Shown here: positions 17,553-26,885 of the stretch, in pieces
How the letters are laid out: each line of letters begins with the position of its first letter
Numbering within the stretch: the stretch's first letter is position 1
NCBI RefSeq assembly: GCF_963667135.1
Contig: NZ_OY762974.1
Span: 3,348,001-3,412,000 of the forward strand
From: an uncultured Macellibacteroides sp.
GTDB lineage: Bacteria > Bacteroidota > Bacteroidia > Bacteroidales > Tannerellaceae
Direction: 5' to 3'
DNA: 64,000 nucleotides
Notes under the pieces: model-generated
Database searches by the model: none
The model's input: only the letters and a program-made list of their open reading frames with translations
Told to the model about the DNA's origin: nothing
Translations under genes and position numbers: made by a program

Positions 17553-17560
17553 TAATTTTG
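17553..17560 (+). promoter_or_regulatory. Predicted -7 box, tsaB
   Basis: TAATTTTG, 19 bp before the tsaB ATG; divergent from the yicC box 42 bp away. Confidence 0.5.
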
Positions 17561-17579
17561 TACTCTAAAACTAGTAATT

Positions 17580-18272
17580 ATGTCGTGTATATTAAATATT
17601 GAGACATCCACTCCAGTCTGTTCTGTTGCTTTGTCTCTTGATGGAAAAGTCGTTTTCAGCAAAATGTCTATGGAGGGACCATCTCATGCGGTTTTGCTTG
17701 GAACCTTTGTCGCCGATGCCCTTGCCTATATTAAAAGCAATTCGCTGAAAATGGATGCGGTTGCCGTAAGTAGCGGACCAGGTTCGTATACCGGATTGCG
17801 TATAGGTGTATCCATGGCTAAGGGGTTGTGTTTTGGTTATGACATTCCTCTTCTTGCCATTCCAACCCTGAAAATAATGGCAGCAAAAGCAGTTTCATTA
17901 AATAGGGGGGTAGCCGGGCAATTATATTGTTCGATGCTGGATGCCCGCAGAATGGAGGTTTATGCGTCCGTTTACGATGCAGAACTAAATGAGTGCCGTA
18001 AAACAACTGCCGATATTGTAACCGCCGAAACCTATGAGTCATTTCTGAATAAAGGTCCGGTTTGTTTCTTTGGTAACGGAGCTGATAAATGTAAAGAGGT
18101 AATTGTACATGCCAATGCCACTTTTTTGGAAGCGATTTATCCGCTTGCCGAAGATATGTGCCCGTTAGCTGAAGCCTCCTTTGCTGCCGGCGAATTTAAA
18201 GATGTTGCTTACTTTGAACCGTTTTACCTGAAAGACTTTGTAGCTACTGTGGCTAAAAATAAAGTATTCTGA
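17580..18272 (+). CDS. tsaB: tRNA threonylcarbamoyladenosine protein TsaB
   Basis: Partner of TsaD and TsaE in adding the t6A37 modification to ANN-decoding tRNAs. It is 230 residues with an ASKHA fold. The N-terminus is ILNIETSTPVCSVAL; the signature AVSSGPGSYTGLRIGVSMAKG is near residues 61-81 (split here: SSGPGSYTGLRIG). As in all TsaB, the metal and ATP residues of TsaD are absent. It stands alone, divergent from yicC and convergent with the decarboxylase operon. Confidence 0.95.
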   Translation: MSCILNIETSTPVCSVALSLDGKVVFSKMSMEGPSHAVLLGTFVADALAYIKSNSLKMDAVAVSSGPGSYTGLRIGVSMAKGLCFGYDIPLLAIPTLKIMAAKAVSLNRGVAGQLYCSMLDARRMEVYASVYDAELNECRKTTADIVTAETYESFLNKGPVCFFGNGADKCKEVIVHANATFLEAIYPLAEDMCPLAEASFAAGEFKDVAYFEPFYLKDFVATVAKNKVF

Positions 18273-18296
18273 TTGTAAACGGAATCAGCTATAAAT

Positions 18297-18333
18297 AAAA
18301 AGAGGCTGTCTCATTACGAGGCAGCCTCTTTTT
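18297..18333. terminator. Bidirectional terminator, tsaB / mmdB
   Basis: AAAAAGAGGCTG (18297-18308) pairs with CAGCCTCTTTTT (18322-18333), continued by GTCTC/GAGGC-type pairs to a 5-nt loop: a stem of about 16 bp. Poly-T on either strand fits the convergent genes. Confidence 0.85.
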
Positions 18334-18353
18334 ATATTTATGCGGAAAAATAA

Positions 18354-19514
18354 TTATCCAAGGAATCCTAAAAGGATACCGGCAGCAACAGCCGAACCGA
18401 TTACACCGGCAACGTTCGGACCCATAGCGTGCATCAACAAGTAGTTGGTTGGATCGTATTCCTGACCAACAATGTGTGAAATACGGGCAGAGTCGGGAAC
18501 GGCCGAAACTCCTGCATTACCGATAAGTGGGTTAATCTTATTACCTTCTTTAAGGAAAAGATTAAAGAACTTAACAAATAATACACCAGCACAAGTTGCA
18601 ATTACAAATGATAAAGCTCCCAATCCGAAGATTTTTACAGAGTTTACAGTAAGGAATTGAGTGGCTTGTGTGGATGCTCCAACAGTAAGACCAAGTAAGA
18701 TTGTGATTGTATCAATCAGCGGACCACGGGCTGTTTCAGCCAAACGACGGGTTACACCACTTTCTTTCAACAAGTTTCCGAAGAATAACATACCTAACAA
18801 GGGCAAACCTGATGGAACAAGGAAGCAGGTTAATAACAAACCGATAATAGGGAAAACAATCTTTTCAGTAGAAGAAACTGCTCTGGGAGGTTTCATTCTG
18901 ATCAATTTTTCCTTCTTCGTTGTAAGAAGTCTCATAAACGGTGGTTGGATAACAGGAACTAATGCCATATAAGAATAGGCAGAGACTGCGATCGCACCCA
19001 TCAACTGAGGAGCTAGTTTGGAAGACAAGAAAATTGCAGTAGGACCATCTGCACCACCGATGATACCGATAGCTCCAGCCTGACTTGGGTCGAAACCCAT
19101 CTGCAAAGCAATAACATATGCGCCGAAGATACCAAACTGAGCAGCAGCACCGATCAACATTAACTTGGGATTTGAAATCAATGCGGAGAAGTCCGTCATA
19201 GCTCCAATGCCCAAGAATATTAACGGAGGATACCAACCTGATGTTACTCCTTGATAGAGTGTGTTTAACACAGAACCTTCTTCATAAACGCCAATCTGCA
19301 GACCTGCATCCAGAAAAGGAATGTTACCAACAAGGATACCAAATCCAATAGGGATAAGGAGCATAGGTTCGAATTCATACTTAATGGCCATAAAAATGAA
19401 CATCAGACCCACTAGTATCATAACTATGTGTCCTGGTGTCGCATTATATACGCCCGTGTAGGTGAGGAACGTTATAAGGTTATCACCTAAAAAACTAAAA
19501 AAACTCTCTTGCAT
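18354..19514 (-). CDS. mmdB: Na+-translocating decarboxylase, beta subunit
   Basis: Integral membrane Na+ channel of the biotin-dependent decarboxylase pump (OadB/MmdB/GcdB family). It couples decarboxylation of carboxybiotin to Na+ export. It has 386 residues with around 10 hydrophobic segments. Family signatures include GIIGGADGPTAIFLSSKLAP near residue 150 and the C-terminal NAGVSAVPDSARISH and NYLLMHAMGPNVAGVIGSAVAAG blocks. It is the last gene of the mce-mmdA-gamma-mmdC-mmdB operon, 4 bp after mmdC. Context points to methylmalonyl-CoA rather than oxaloacetate as substrate. Confidence 0.95.
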   Translation of the reverse strand: MQESFFSFLGDNLITFLTYTGVYNATPGHIVMILVGLMFIFMAIKYEFEPMLLIPIGFGILVGNIPFLDAGLQIGVYEEGSVLNTLYQGVTSGWYPPLIFLGIGAMTDFSALISNPKLMLIGAAAQFGIFGAYVIALQMGFDPSQAGAIGIIGGADGPTAIFLSSKLAPQLMGAIAVSAYSYMALVPVIQPPFMRLLTTKKEKLIRMKPPRAVSSTEKIVFPIIGLLLTCFLVPSGLPLLGMLFFGNLLKESGVTRRLAETARGPLIDTITILLGLTVGASTQATQFLTVNSVKIFGLGALSFVIATCAGVLFVKFFNLFLKEGNKINPLIGNAGVSAVPDSARISHIVGQEYDPTNYLLMHAMGPNVAGVIGSAVAAGILLGFLG

Positions 19515-19518
19515 AACC

Positions 19519-19950
19519 TTATCCGATTATTACGATATCAGCTCCTTCCAAAACGGAGTCGCCTTTACTTACTTTTATCTCAATGATCTTACCTTCTCTG
19601 TCGGCATTGATGTTGTTTTCCATCTTCATAGCTTCAAGAACCGCGATTTTCTGACCACGTTTTACCACGTCACCAACTTTACAGTCGATGCTCAAAATAA
19701 CACCGGGAAGCGGAGTTTTAACGGCTCCGGCCGAACTTGGAACTGTAGGACGTGCAACTACAGGAGCTCCACTTGAAGTCGTAGGTGCCTGGACCGGTCT
19801 TTTAAGCGTTACCATTTGCTTTTTAGCCGGTTTGTCCATTTGTACCTTGTATGGAGTTCCGTTTACTTCTACTTCGGCAAAAGTGTCTTCCACGTTATTT
19901 ACGGTTACATTATATATGTTTCCGTTAATAGTATATTTGAATTGTTTCAT
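19519..19950 (-). CDS. mmdC: Biotin carboxyl carrier subunit of decarboxylase
   Basis: Carries the carboxyl group on biotin between the carboxyltransferase and the membrane pump. It is 143 residues from ATG 19950 (MKQFKYTINGN). The N-terminal region is followed by a Pro/Ala/Thr-rich linker (residues about 50-75) and a biotinyl domain with the biotinylation motif EAMKMEN near residue 108. An 18-residue upstream extension from 20004 would overlap the gamma gene and is rejected. Biotinylation by BirA is expected. Confidence 0.95.
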   Translation of the reverse strand: MKQFKYTINGNIYNVTVNNVEDTFAEVEVNGTPYKVQMDKPAKKQMVTLKRPVQAPTTSSGAPVVARPTVPSSAGAVKTPLPGVILSIDCKVGDVVKRGQKIAVLEAMKMENNINADREGKIIEIKVSKGDSVLEGADIVIIG

Positions 19951-19975
19951 TTTTATTAGAATAATACTTTGATAA

Positions 19976-20878
19976 TTACTTTTTTGGAACTTCACGTAAA
20001 CCATAAAGTTTGGAACTCCATGGAGAATAGTTGCGTGTTACCTTATTGATGGTTAATACAGTGTTTTCTACGTCGTGCACATCTTCTGTAACCTCATAAA
20101 GCGCAGTTGCAATCGCCGCAAAAATTTCACCGGCCTCTTCGCCACTTTCTGTATAAACTTCGCTTCCGGCAATACCTTCTTTTGCTTTTGCTTTCATCGC
20201 ATTGCGTTTAGAAGCAGCAATAGAAATCTTTCCAACTTGTTTAAATATCATGTACAAGAAGAAGAGTCCAAGGAATGTAACAGCCATAGCTGTAATCGTC
20301 ATGGCAATTCCAGTAGAGTCATTTTTCTGGAAGTTATCAACCTTAACGTTCGACTCAACCAATTGGTTTCTCGCAGATGGACTAACTCTGGTAAGTTGCG
20401 TCCATTGGTCACTACCATCCGATACACGTCCGTAGCTTAAGTCTGCTATTTGTCCGGCAGGAATTGTGATTTCATCTATCAAAGTTGTTCCACTATTGTC
20501 ATACAAAGCAACATAATTTTCCTTAGTTGGATCAAACGAAAAATTGAGGTGGAAGGTTCCACGATCAGTTTTATCGTCAGCTAAGAACAAGGCGTGTTGT
20601 CCTGGTTTGATTTTAGTGAGTATATCTCCTTTGGAAATTCTGTATTTTTTAGGATTATTCTTATCGTTGGTTAGATAACATCCTCCAATATTAACAGTTC
20701 CAGCAGAACTATTATATAATTCAATCCATCCGTTACGAAGTCCATAATTGTCAACATAGTTTGTTTCATTAACAACCAATACTTCGTTAATTCTCATGGA
20801 CGTGATCAACTGAGCATTTGCCCCAAACGAGAGAAGCAATGCGAACAGCGCCAGTAACCCTATTTTCTTTTTTATCAT
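19976..20878 (-). CDS. OadG-type gamma subunit with lamin-tail domain
   Basis: Small membrane subunit of the Na+-pumping decarboxylase, enlarged by an exported domain. It has 300 residues. A signal peptide (LLALFALLLSFGANAQ) is followed by a lamin-tail-like beta-sandwich, about residues 20-150 (INEVLVVNETNYVDNYGLRNGWIELYN region, GWIELYN being the LTD hallmark). One membrane helix follows near residues 190-210 (AMAVTFLGLFFLYMIF, the OadG signature), then a cytoplasmic tail. The start at 20878 is chosen because AAGGAG lies 6 nt upstream; the alternative ATG at 20884 abuts that site. Such fusions occur in Bacteroidetes; the role of the outer domain is unknown. Confidence 0.85.
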   Translation of the reverse strand: MIKKKIGLLALFALLLSFGANAQLITSMRINEVLVVNETNYVDNYGLRNGWIELYNSSAGTVNIGGCYLTNDKNNPKKYRISKGDILTKIKPGQHALFLADDKTDRGTFHLNFSFDPTKENYVALYDNSGTTLIDEITIPAGQIADLSYGRVSDGSDQWTQLTRVSPSARNQLVESNVKVDNFQKNDSTGIAMTITAMAVTFLGLFFLYMIFKQVGKISIAASKRNAMKAKAKEGIAGSEVYTESGEEAGEIFAAIATALYEVTEDVHDVENTVLTINKVTRNYSPWSSKLYGLREVPKK

Positions 20879-20884
20879 ATTCAT

Positions 20885-20890
20885 CTCCTT
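20885..20890 (-). promoter_or_regulatory. Shine-Dalgarno site deciding gamma subunit start
   Basis: On the minus strand AAGGAG abuts ATG 20884 but is 6 nt from ATG 20878, favouring the latter. Strong SD sites are uncommon in this phylum. Confidence 0.5.
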
Positions 20891-20897
20891 TTTATAA

Positions 20898-22451
20898 TTA
20901 TAAAGGTAGATTATCATGTTTCTTTGCAGGATTTGTCAGCTTCTTTGTTTGTAGCTGTTGCAAAGCGCGGATAATCCGGAAACGGGTGTTACGTGGTTCA
21001 ATAATGTCATCAATATAACCGTATTGAGCAGCGTTGTAAGGATTAGCAAAAGCTTTTTTGTATTCTTCTTCTTTGTCGAATTGTGCTTTAGCTGGATCTT
21101 CAGCAGCTGCAACTTCTTTGGCAAAAATAACTTCTACAGCTCCACTTGGTCCCATAACAGCAATTTCGGCTGTTGGCCATGCATAGTTCATATCACCGCG
21201 TAAGTGTTTTGAACTCATAACACAGTATGCGCCACCATATGATTTTCTCAATGTTACAGTAACTTTAGGAACAGTAGCTTCTCCGTAAGCATAAAGCAAT
21301 TTTGCTCCATGCAGAATAACTCCGTTGTATTCCTGACCTGTTCCCGGAAGGAATCCAGGTACGTCTACAAGGGTAACCAATGGAATATTGAACGCGTCGC
21401 AGAAACGAACAAAACGAGCGGCTTTACGTGAAGCATTGCTGTCAAGACATCCTGCCATAATTTTAGGTTGGTTGGCAACAACACCTACCGATTGTCCGTT
21501 GAAACGGGCAAAACCTACAATAATATTTTGTGCGTAATCTTTATGAACTTCCAAAAACTCACCATTATCGATAATGCTTCCGATTACTTCGTACATATCA
21601 TAAGGTCTGTTGGCTTCATCAGGAATGATGTCGTTCAGGGTATCTTCCAAACGATCAATAGGATCATTACATTCTACCAGTGGAGCTTCTTCCAGATTGT
21701 TTTGTGGCATATAGCTGATTAGCTGACGAATCAACTTTAATCCATCTTCTTCATTGTCTACAGCAAAGTGAGCTACACCCGATTTAGTGGCATGTACGCT
21801 GGCACCTCCTAATTGTTCCTGAGTTACATCTTCGCCGGTAACAGCTTTTACAACCTTAGGACCGGTAAGGAACATATAGCTGGTTCCTCTTGTCATAATA
21901 TTGAAGTCGGTTAATGCAGGAGAATAAACAGCACCACCAGCACAAGGGCCGAAAATTCCTGAAATTTGAGGAACTACTCCTGATGCAAGGATATTACGCT
22001 GGAAAATCTCAGCATAACCAGCCAATGCGTTAACACCTTCCTGGATACGTGCACCACCCGAGTCGTTAAGCCCGATAACCGGAGCACCCATCTTCATGGC
22101 CTGGTCCATTACCTTGCAAATCTTCATAGCAAGTGATTCAGATAAAGCTCCTCCAAAAACGGTAAAGTCTTGTGCATATACATAAACCAACCGGCCATCA
22201 ATTGTTCCATAGCCAGTAACTACACCATCTCCCAAAAACTTGGTAGCTTCGATACCAAAGTTGGTACAACGGTGCTGAACAAACATATCGAATTCTTCGA
22301 AACTACCTTCGTCAAGAAGCATACCAATACGTTCGCGGGCTGTGTATTTCCCCTTTTTGTGTTGAGATTCAATTCTCTTTTCTCCACCTCCAATACGAGC
22401 TTTTTCACGTAGCTGTATTAGTTCTTTTACTTTTTCAAGTTGGTTACTCAT
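20898..22451 (-). CDS. mmdA: Methylmalonyl-CoA decarboxylase alpha subunit
   Basis: Carboxyltransferase that moves CO2 from methylmalonyl-CoA to biotin, giving propionyl-CoA. It is 517 residues, typical of the PccB/MmdA family. Visible blocks are [30 protein letters not shown] and [18 protein letters not shown] in the N-half, and [18 protein letters not shown] and the [12 protein letters not shown] block in the C-half. By homology alone it could be propionyl-CoA carboxylase beta. The operon (epimerase, biotin carrier, beta and gamma pump subunits, no biotin carboxylase) favours the Na+-pumping decarboxylase. Confidence 0.93.
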   Translation of the reverse strand: MSNQLEKVKELIQLREKARIGGGEKRIESQHKKGKYTARERIGMLLDEGSFEEFDMFVQHRCTNFGIEATKFLGDGVVTGYGTIDGRLVYVYAQDFTVFGGALSESLAMKICKVMDQAMKMGAPVIGLNDSGGARIQEGVNALAGYAEIFQRNILASGVVPQISGIFGPCAGGAVYSPALTDFNIMTRGTSYMFLTGPKVVKAVTGEDVTQEQLGGASVHATKSGVAHFAVDNEEDGLKLIRQLISYMPQNNLEEAPLVECNDPIDRLEDTLNDIIPDEANRPYDMYEVIGSIIDNGEFLEVHKDYAQNIIVGFARFNGQSVGVVANQPKIMAGCLDSNASRKAARFVRFCDAFNIPLVTLVDVPGFLPGTGQEYNGVILHGAKLLYAYGEATVPKVTVTLRKSYGGAYCVMSSKHLRGDMNYAWPTAEIAVMGPSGAVEVIFAKEVAAAEDPAKAQFDKEEEYKKAFANPYNAAQYGYIDDIIEPRNTRFRIIRALQQLQTKKLTNPAKKHDNLPL

Positions 22452-22488
22452 TGTTATTATGATTTGTTGTTAGAATGAAGTTCTTCGA

Positions 22489-22899
22489 TTATTTTTCAGG
22501 ATGCTCACAGAGTTCTGTCAAAACACTACAAGTTGATTTCGGATGAAGGAATGCAATGTTTAATCCTTCTGCACCACCACGAGGAGCTTTGTCTATCAGC
22601 TTAACTCCTTTGGCTTCTACTTCTGCCAAGGCGTCTGCTACCGATGGAACTGCAAAAGCAATGTGATGGATACCTTCGCCTTTTTTCTCAATAAATTTAG
22701 CTACGGCACTTTCTTCGCTTGTAGGCTCGAGAAGTTCAATTTTTGTCTGACCAACCATGAAAAAGGCTGTTTTAACCTTTTGATCTGCTACTTCTTCAAT
22801 GTTGTAGCACTTTAAACCTAATACTTGTTCGTAGTATGGAAGCGCTTCTTCGATGCTTTTTACAGCAATACCCAGATGTTCAATATGTGTAATATCCAT
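22489..22899 (-). CDS. mce: Methylmalonyl-CoA epimerase
   Basis: Interconverts the (R)- and (S)-forms of methylmalonyl-CoA, linking mutase product to the decarboxylase. It has 136 residues with a duplicated VOC fold. The opening is THIEHLGIAVKSIEEALPYYE (metal His near residue 7), then the GEGIHHIAFAV motif near residue 85 and a terminal ELCEHP. It is the first gene of the operon, with a 37-bp gap to mmdA. No mutase genes are in the window. Confidence 0.95.
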   Translation of the reverse strand: MDITHIEHLGIAVKSIEEALPYYEQVLGLKCYNIEEVADQKVKTAFFMVGQTKIELLEPTSEESAVAKFIEKKGEGIHHIAFAVPSVADALAEVEAKGVKLIDKAPRGGAEGLNIAFLHPKSTCSVLTELCEHPEK

Positions 22900-22932
22900 T
22901 TTATATATAAATTAAAGATTTGTACAATGGTG

Positions 22933-22940
22933 CAAATGTA
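22933..22940 (-). promoter_or_regulatory. Predicted -7 box, mce-mmd operon
   Basis: Reads TACATTTG on the minus strand, 33 bp before the mce ATG; likely drives all five genes. Confidence 0.6.
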
Positions 22941-23028
22941 CGTTCTTTTTACACAATCAAGAAATAATTCCTTAATTTTATCTTAATGAGATGGGTAGGA
23001 TATTAAGTTAAACGAATTAACCTTGTTT

Positions 23029-25443
23029 TTAGAAATCGGCAATTAACCTCAGACTAAGTTGTCTTCCCGTAAGATAATTAGGTACAGCGTATTGCTGATT
23101 ATAGATGTCGGTAACCCAGTAATAGGAACTTACATTTTTAATATCGAGTATATTAAAAACATCGACCCCTATCCAGATGTTTTTAATATTTTTCATAAAT
23201 CCGCGTTGCATAATATCTTCTGTTTCGCCTGCAATCTGGTAAGATAGTCCAATGTCAACTCTTTTGTAGGGCGACATACGAAAGAAACCATCTTCGTACC
23301 CTTTTCGGGGAGCGGTAAGAGGTAGTCCGCCGGCTAAAACACCTTTCAGGTTGAGTTTAACTTTTTTGTACCCGGGAAAGTAGTCCTGGAAAAAGAGAGA
23401 TACATTGTATCCCTGACTGTTGGGCATGGGTACTGTAACTGTATTTCGGATGATTTGTTCGGCTTTCATAAGGGAAAAACTCAACCATGAGTCTGTTCCG
23501 GGAACAAATTCGCCGAAAAATTTAACATCAATACCCATGGCATGTCCTTTAGCACAGTTTTCTCCGTAATATCTTATCTTCACGTTGTCGACCGTGTAAG
23601 GGACCAGGTCGTCTAGCTTTTTGTAATAAAGCTCGGTGGTGATCTTAAAGTTTCGGTCGGCTGCCCTAAAAGTATAATCCCCGCCCAGAATGAAATGGAT
23701 AGAACGTTGGGATTTAAGATCTTCGTTTAATGTTACGATGTCGTTTCCCCGGTCGTCTTGTCCAGTAACCCGGACTTCTTTATAAAATGGAGACTGATAA
23801 TAGACTCCGGTGGCCAGGCGAAAGGTCAGATCCTGATTGAAATTAGGTATAAAACCAATAGAGGCCCGGGGACTGATGATAAATTCTTTATTAAAGCTCC
23901 AATAGCTGCCTCTGATACCGCCAACCAGCGTAAAAAGCCCTTGCCTTGTCCGAAATTTATAGGAATCCTGCAAGTAACCCGAAATCCTGTTGCTTTCCAA
24001 CTTATTGTTTGAATACAGATTGGAGATAAGATTTACCTCAGTGCCAGTATGTGGTAACGAGAACCCCGAGGAATCTCTCTTTTCCCATTCGCCGATGCGA
24101 TCTTTGATTTTTTCTAACTGAAGATTGATTCCCCACTTTACGGTGTTGTTTTTTAATTTGCTTTCACCATAATGCCCGAATGTAATGATATTGGACCGAA
24201 GCCTGTTCCGGGCATGCTCGTGATAAGTGCCTACTCCAAGAGCCGAGGTAACGTCTTCCGTCGATCCGGTTTCATCTCCTAAATCATTTAACCAGTACTC
24301 GCCCGATATGTCGTAGGTTTCTTCCTCTTTGCTGGTAAAAGCAGCTGTTTGTATTCCAAGTTCAGTATGGTCGTTCGGTTTGTTTTTTAGTGTCAGTGCC
24401 CCGAAGAGCGTTTCAAATTTATCTTGTTCTCTTCCGTCGAAATAAACCTTGAATTTCTTTATCATTGCCGTGGTACCAAATGATGTTTCTCTGGTGAAAG
24501 GGGTAAATTTATAGTTGTTTACTGAAACATTCCCCAAAAAGTTCATTTCCCATTTCGGTGAAAACTGGTAGGTAATATAAGACTGTAAATCCAGGAATGA
24601 AGGATTAAACTCGGCATCCGTATCCATTGTGTTTAACAGGAACTGATTGGTCTTGTAACGTATACCGGTAACCTGGGTAAGTTTGCCAATACTGCTTCCC
24701 ACGTAGGCATTGGCTCCCAGAAAACTCAGGGACGCCGATCCTTCAAGGGTTTTCGGTTTTTTGTAGCTGATATCCAGGACCGAACTCATTTTATCTCCAT
24801 AACGAGCTTCAAAACCTCCGGCAGCAAAGTTGACAGACTCTGTTAAATCGGGATTGATAAAACTAAGTCCTTCCTGTTGACCTGATCGTATAAGCAGAGG
24901 CCTGAATACTTCGATGCCATTTACATACACAATGTTTTCGTCGTAACTTCCTCCCCTGACTGAGTATTGAGAGCTAAGTTCATTGCTGGCGGAAACTCCG
25001 GCGTAGGTTACAACCAATGATTCGATGCTGCCTCCGGCAGGGTCGGGGAGAAACTTAATGCGGTTGGCATCAAGTGTTTCCATCGTTGTGGTTTGTTTGC
25101 GGATAGCAGTGATCGTTACATCACCAAGGGAGAGCGAGGTGTTGTTCATCTGCACATTAATTCGCATATCCCTATCGGCTTTAGGTATGATCCGTTCCGC
25201 TTTATTATAACCCAGGCAAGAGTAGATAAGAGTCAGTGAGTCTCCCGACGATACACTAACGGAATAAAAACCTTTATCGTTGCTCATAGCTCCGTTAAGG
25301 GTGTTTTTTATCCTGATATTAACCAATTCAAGAGGGTTACCATCCGCATCACGTATGTAACCTGTTATCTTGATCCGCCCCTGTGCAAGCGCATTTACGG
25401 AAGTTAGTATAAATAGCAGTGCTGCAATCGCACGAATTTTCAT
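23029..25443 (-). CDS. TonB-dependent receptor with CarboxypepD-reg domain
   Basis: Outer membrane active transporter, 804 residues. Signal peptide ends ALAQ near residue 21. Residues about 24-105 form a carboxypeptidase-regulatory-like domain (ITGYIRDADGNPLELVNIRI). A plug domain follows (VRGGSYDENIVYVNGIEVFRP, about residues 160-180), then the beta-barrel ending in LSLRLIADF, with the terminal Phe of outer membrane proteins. There is no SusD partner or SusC-length barrel, so a glycan role is not indicated; iron chelates, peptides or other ligands are possible. No TAnnTTTG box was found close upstream. Confidence 0.92.
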   Translation of the reverse strand: MKIRAIAALLFILTSVNALAQGRIKITGYIRDADGNPLELVNIRIKNTLNGAMSNDKGFYSVSVSSGDSLTLIYSCLGYNKAERIIPKADRDMRINVQMNNTSLSLGDVTITAIRKQTTTMETLDANRIKFLPDPAGGSIESLVVTYAGVSASNELSSQYSVRGGSYDENIVYVNGIEVFRPLLIRSGQQEGLSFINPDLTESVNFAAGGFEARYGDKMSSVLDISYKKPKTLEGSASLSFLGANAYVGSSIGKLTQVTGIRYKTNQFLLNTMDTDAEFNPSFLDLQSYITYQFSPKWEMNFLGNVSVNNYKFTPFTRETSFGTTAMIKKFKVYFDGREQDKFETLFGALTLKNKPNDHTELGIQTAAFTSKEEETYDISGEYWLNDLGDETGSTEDVTSALGVGTYHEHARNRLRSNIITFGHYGESKLKNNTVKWGINLQLEKIKDRIGEWEKRDSSGFSLPHTGTEVNLISNLYSNNKLESNRISGYLQDSYKFRTRQGLFTLVGGIRGSYWSFNKEFIISPRASIGFIPNFNQDLTFRLATGVYYQSPFYKEVRVTGQDDRGNDIVTLNEDLKSQRSIHFILGGDYTFRAADRNFKITTELYYKKLDDLVPYTVDNVKIRYYGENCAKGHAMGIDVKFFGEFVPGTDSWLSFSLMKAEQIIRNTVTVPMPNSQGYNVSLFFQDYFPGYKKVKLNLKGVLAGGLPLTAPRKGYEDGFFRMSPYKRVDIGLSYQIAGETEDIMQRGFMKNIKNIWIGVDVFNILDIKNVSSYYWVTDIYNQQYAVPNYLTGRQLSLRLIADF

Positions 25444-25515
25444 AATCTGCGTTTTATAGTAATTACTAACGTGAAAAAAAGCGGAAGCGTATGTTCTGAG
25501 TGATAAAAATATTAT

Positions 25516-25523
25516 TAATTTTG
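25516..25523 (+). promoter_or_regulatory. Predicted -7 box, nitroreductase operon
   Basis: TAATTTTG, 37 bp before the ATG at 25561. Confidence 0.5.
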
Positions 25524-25560
25524 TCGAAATTCAAACGATTTGTCATTAAAACTACAAGAT

Positions 25561-26121
25561 ATGGAGAGCTTTGCCGAACTGATTAAAAGAAGAAGAAGTA
25601 TTAGAAAGTTTAAAAACCAGCTGCTTAGCCCGGAACAGGTTGAGTCTTTATTAAAAGCTGCATTAATGGCTCCCTCTTCCAAGCGAAGCAATTCCTGGCA
25701 ATTTGTGCTTGTGGAAGATAAAGAAATGCTGCAAAAGCTGGCCGCGTGTAAAAAAAATGGTGCCTCATTTCTTGAATCTGCTGCTCTTGCCATAGTTGTA
25801 CTTGCTAATCCAATGGAAAGTGATGTGTGGATAGAAGATGCTTCTGTTGCGTCCATATTTATTCAGTTACAGGCTGAAGACCTTAGATTAGGAAGTTGCT
25901 GGTGTCAGGTGCGTAACCGTGAAACTGTAAGTGATGGTGATTCTGCCCAATATGTAAGAGATTTGCTTGATATTCCTTATCAGCTTGAAGTTCTTTCTAT
26001 AATTGGTGTGGGATACAAGGACCAGGAAAGAAAGGCTTTTGATGAATCTAATCTCCAGTGGGAAAAGATTCATATCGGAAAATATACGTTGCCAACCGAA
26101 CCAGATTCCGCGGAGCAATGA
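25561..26121 (+). CDS. Nitroreductase family flavoprotein
   Basis: FMN-dependent NAD(P)H oxidoreductase of the nitroreductase superfamily, 186 residues from ATG 25561. FMN-binding residues appear in RRRSIRKFK near residues 10-18 and in the APSSKRSNSWQFVLVED block near 40-56. The C-half has GVGYKDQERKAFDE. Physiological substrates are unknown. The stop overlaps the next start (ATGA at 26118), which indicates translational coupling with the DUF2520 protein. The earlier in-frame codon at 25540 is not preferred because MESFAELIKRRRSIR is the conserved opening. Confidence 0.9.
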   Translation: MESFAELIKRRRSIRKFKNQLLSPEQVESLLKAALMAPSSKRSNSWQFVLVEDKEMLQKLAACKKNGASFLESAALAIVVLANPMESDVWIEDASVASIFIQLQAEDLRLGSCWCQVRNRETVSDGDSAQYVRDLLDIPYQLEVLSIIGVGYKDQERKAFDESNLQWEKIHIGKYTLPTEPDSAEQ

Positions 26122-26885
26122 GGATCGTATTTATAGGAGCAGGTAACCTGGCGACTCATCTTTCGCTTGCCATGCAAAAAGCAGGTATGGATATTGTTCA
26201 GGTGTATAGTCATACGCTTGGGCATGCCAGGGAATTAGCTGCTTTACTGGGCTGTGATTTTACAAATTCAATGGAATCTATTGTCGGGGATGCCGATTTA
26301 TACATCTTTTCCGTAAAGGATTCTGTGTTGCCAGGCCTTCTTAAACAGCTTCCCCGCAACAAGGCTCTTTGGGTTCATACAGCCGGAAGTCTGCCTATGG
26401 ATATTTTATCCCCTTTTACATCGCGGTATGGCGTTTTCTATCCCTTGCAGACTTTTAGCAAGAACAGGGAAGTCGATTTTCATATTGTTCCTGTTTTTAT
26501 TGAAGCAAATTCACTTCAGGATGAATCCTTGCTAAAGAGTATGGCTGAAAAGCTGACCCAAAAGGTCGTTCCCCTTTCTTCCGAAAAGAGAGAGCATCTT
26601 CATTTGGCAGCTGTCTGGGCCTGTAATTTTTCGAATCACATGTACCTTATGGCTTCTAAGTTGCTTCAGGAACAGGGATTGCCACAAGATCTGCTATTAC
26701 CTCTGATAGATGAAACGGCAGCAAAAGTTCATTCTCTTTCTGCCAGGGAAGCACAGACAGGTCCTGCGATCCGGTATGATGAAAATATAATTAAAAAACA
26801 CATTGAGCTGTTGTCCGATCCGGATATGAAAGAGCTCTATAGGCTGATAAGCCGAAATATACATAAGGAGTCTGGCAATGAGTAG
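26118..26885 (+). CDS. Rossmann-fold DUF2520 protein
   Basis: Predicted NAD(P)-binding protein of 255 residues. An F420-oxidoreductase-like N-terminal domain with [16 protein letters not shown] at residues 4-19 is followed by a C-terminal DUF2520 helical domain (about residues 130-245; [27 protein letters not shown]). The architecture resembles pyrroline-5-carboxylate reductase and ketopantoate-reductase-like enzymes, but the reaction is unknown. It overlaps the nitroreductase by 4 nt and the KdsC-like gene by 8 nt. The ATG at 26118 starts exactly at the Rossmann strand. Confidence 0.85.
   Translation: MRIVFIGAGNLATHLSLAMQKAGMDIVQVYSHTLGHARELAALLGCDFTNSMESIVGDADLYIFSVKDSVLPGLLKQLPRNKALWVHTAGSLPMDILSPFTSRYGVFYPLQTFSKNREVDFHIVPVFIEANSLQDESLLKSMAEKLTQKVVPLSSEKREHLHLAAVWACNFSNHMYLMASKLLQEQGLPQDLLLPLIDETAAKVHSLSAREAQTGPAIRYDENIIKKHIELLSDPDMKELYRLISRNIHKESGNE

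Noticed and set aside
20898-22451. Propionyl-CoA carboxylase beta or acetyl-CoA carboxylase as the main call
   Set aside because: The sequence family overlaps, but no biotin carboxylase gene is present and Na+-pump beta and gamma subunits are in the same operon.
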